Origin: Eudoraea sp.
GTDB taxonomy: Bacteria > Bacteroidota > Bacteroidia > Flavobacteriales > Flavobacteriaceae
Reading direction: 5' to 3'
DNA: 5,733 bases
Assembly (NCBI GenBank): GCA_013042925.1
Contig: JABDPH010000215.1
Coordinates: 1 to 5,733 of the forward strand
Shown: positions 5,226 to 5,733 of the stretch, piece after piece
Numbering within the stretch: position 1 is the first letter of the stretch
How the letters are laid out: every line of letters begins with the position of its first letter
Position numbers and translations under genes: made by a program
The notes under the pieces: model-generated
The model's database searches: none
Told to the model about the DNA's origin: nothing
The model's input: the letters and a program-made list of their open reading frames with translations, nothing else

Positions 5226-5733
5226 TTAAATGGTGTGCAATCTACCAAGTAAAAATTCCTTATATGATTTACTAATTGGAATAACCTTTCGGTCTATCTC
5301 AAGATGACTATCGGCTATAACATCTAATTTACAGATATTTACGATAAATGACCTGTGGACACGTAAAAAACAGCTGGCCTTTAGCTCATTTTCAATTGTT
5401 TTTAAAGTACTTACTACGAGGTATTTGCCAAGCGTTGTGATGATATTGCAGTAATTCCGTTCTGCCTCTATATAAAGAATTTGGTCTAATAATATTTTTA
5501 CCATTCTCCCATTATGCCTAATAAAAATCCGATCTGGCAATACCTGCAAATTACTTTCGGGCTGTATTTGTTTTAAACCACCTTTATCCTTTATTTTCTC
5601 AACAACCAATGCAATGGTGCGCTGAAGATTAATTTTATTAAAAGGTTTGGAAATATAAGCATAGGGTTGCGTTTCTTTAGCCCTGGAAAAAGTGACGTCA
5701 TCATTATTGGCAGTTAAATATATTATGGGTATT
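5226..5733 (-). CDS. Second LytTR-family response regulator, 3' part (5' end outside window)
   Basis: Read from the right edge, the frame is open from 5732 to the TAA at 5226-5228, giving 168 visible residues. The TTG at 5607-5609 is an internal leucine codon, because the 41 residues before it are clearly the end of a receiver domain: IPIIYLTANNDDVTF with the conserved threonine (visible residue 7), then RAKETQPYAYISKPF with the conserved lysine (29). The phosphoacceptor aspartate lies outside the window. A LytTR DNA-binding domain follows (about 65-165) with QILYIEAERNYCNI and CFLRVHRSFIVN. It differs from the regulator at 878-1633 (YISKPF against YLLKPID; FLRVHRSFIVN against FFRVSRKFYININ), so it belongs to another subfamily and probably answers to another kinase off the right edge. 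It converges with the paiB-like gene. Confidence 0.9.
   Translation of the reverse strand, partial: IPIIYLTANNDDVTFSRAKETQPYAYISKPFNKINLQRTIALVVEKIKDKGGLKQIQPESNLQVLPDRIFIRHNGRMVKILLDQILYIEAERNYCNIITTLGKYLVVSTLKTIENELKASCFLRVHRSFIVNICKLDVIADSHLEIDRKVIPISKSYKEFLLGRLHTI

Overview
The window reads as chromosomal DNA of a low-GC Bacteroidota, most likely a Flavobacteriaceae member. I base this on AT-rich coding sequence, the lack of strong Shine-Dalgarno sites, a LETM1-related protein of the flavobacterial type, LytTR-type two-component regulation with 2TM-domain proteins, and -7 elements close to the Bacteroidota TAnnTTTG form. No rRNA, tRNA, CRISPR array or insertion sequence is visible.

Layout: (1) positions 1-801, plus strand, hold the 3' part of a LETM1-related gene whose start lies left of the window. 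(2) Positions 878-4429, minus strand, form a signalling block. In transcription order it holds a 79-codon unknown gene, a LytS-type histidine kinase whose C-terminus is fused to a 2TM domain, three small stand-alone 2TM proteins, and a REC-LytTR response regulator. (3) Positions 4569-5192, plus strand, encode a PaiB-type FMN-binding protein. (4) Positions 5226-5733, minus strand, hold the 3' part of a second, different REC-LytTR regulator that runs off the right edge. The two edge genes stay open in frame to the window ends, so their apparent TTG starts at 76 and 5609 are not real starts.

The main result is regulatory. Two gaps on the minus strand, one before the 79-codon gene and kinase and one between the kinase and the first small 2TM gene, carry the same ungapped arrangement. 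Each has two 9-bp direct repeats 21 bp apart (ACAATTnnT, 12 nt, ACAGTTCnG), with a near-consensus Bacteroidota -7 box (nAnTTTTG) at exactly the same distance downstream and no -33 TTG. The ACAGTTCnG half fits the published LytTR-binding consensus. I infer that the response regulator at 878-1633 activates both promoters, so kinase, 2TM proteins and regulator form one self-amplifying circuit with two transcription starts.

The kinase carries at its own C-terminus the same 2TM module that is encoded separately three times next to it. The simplest reading is that the small proteins interact with, compete with or tune the kinase in the membrane. The signal is unknown.
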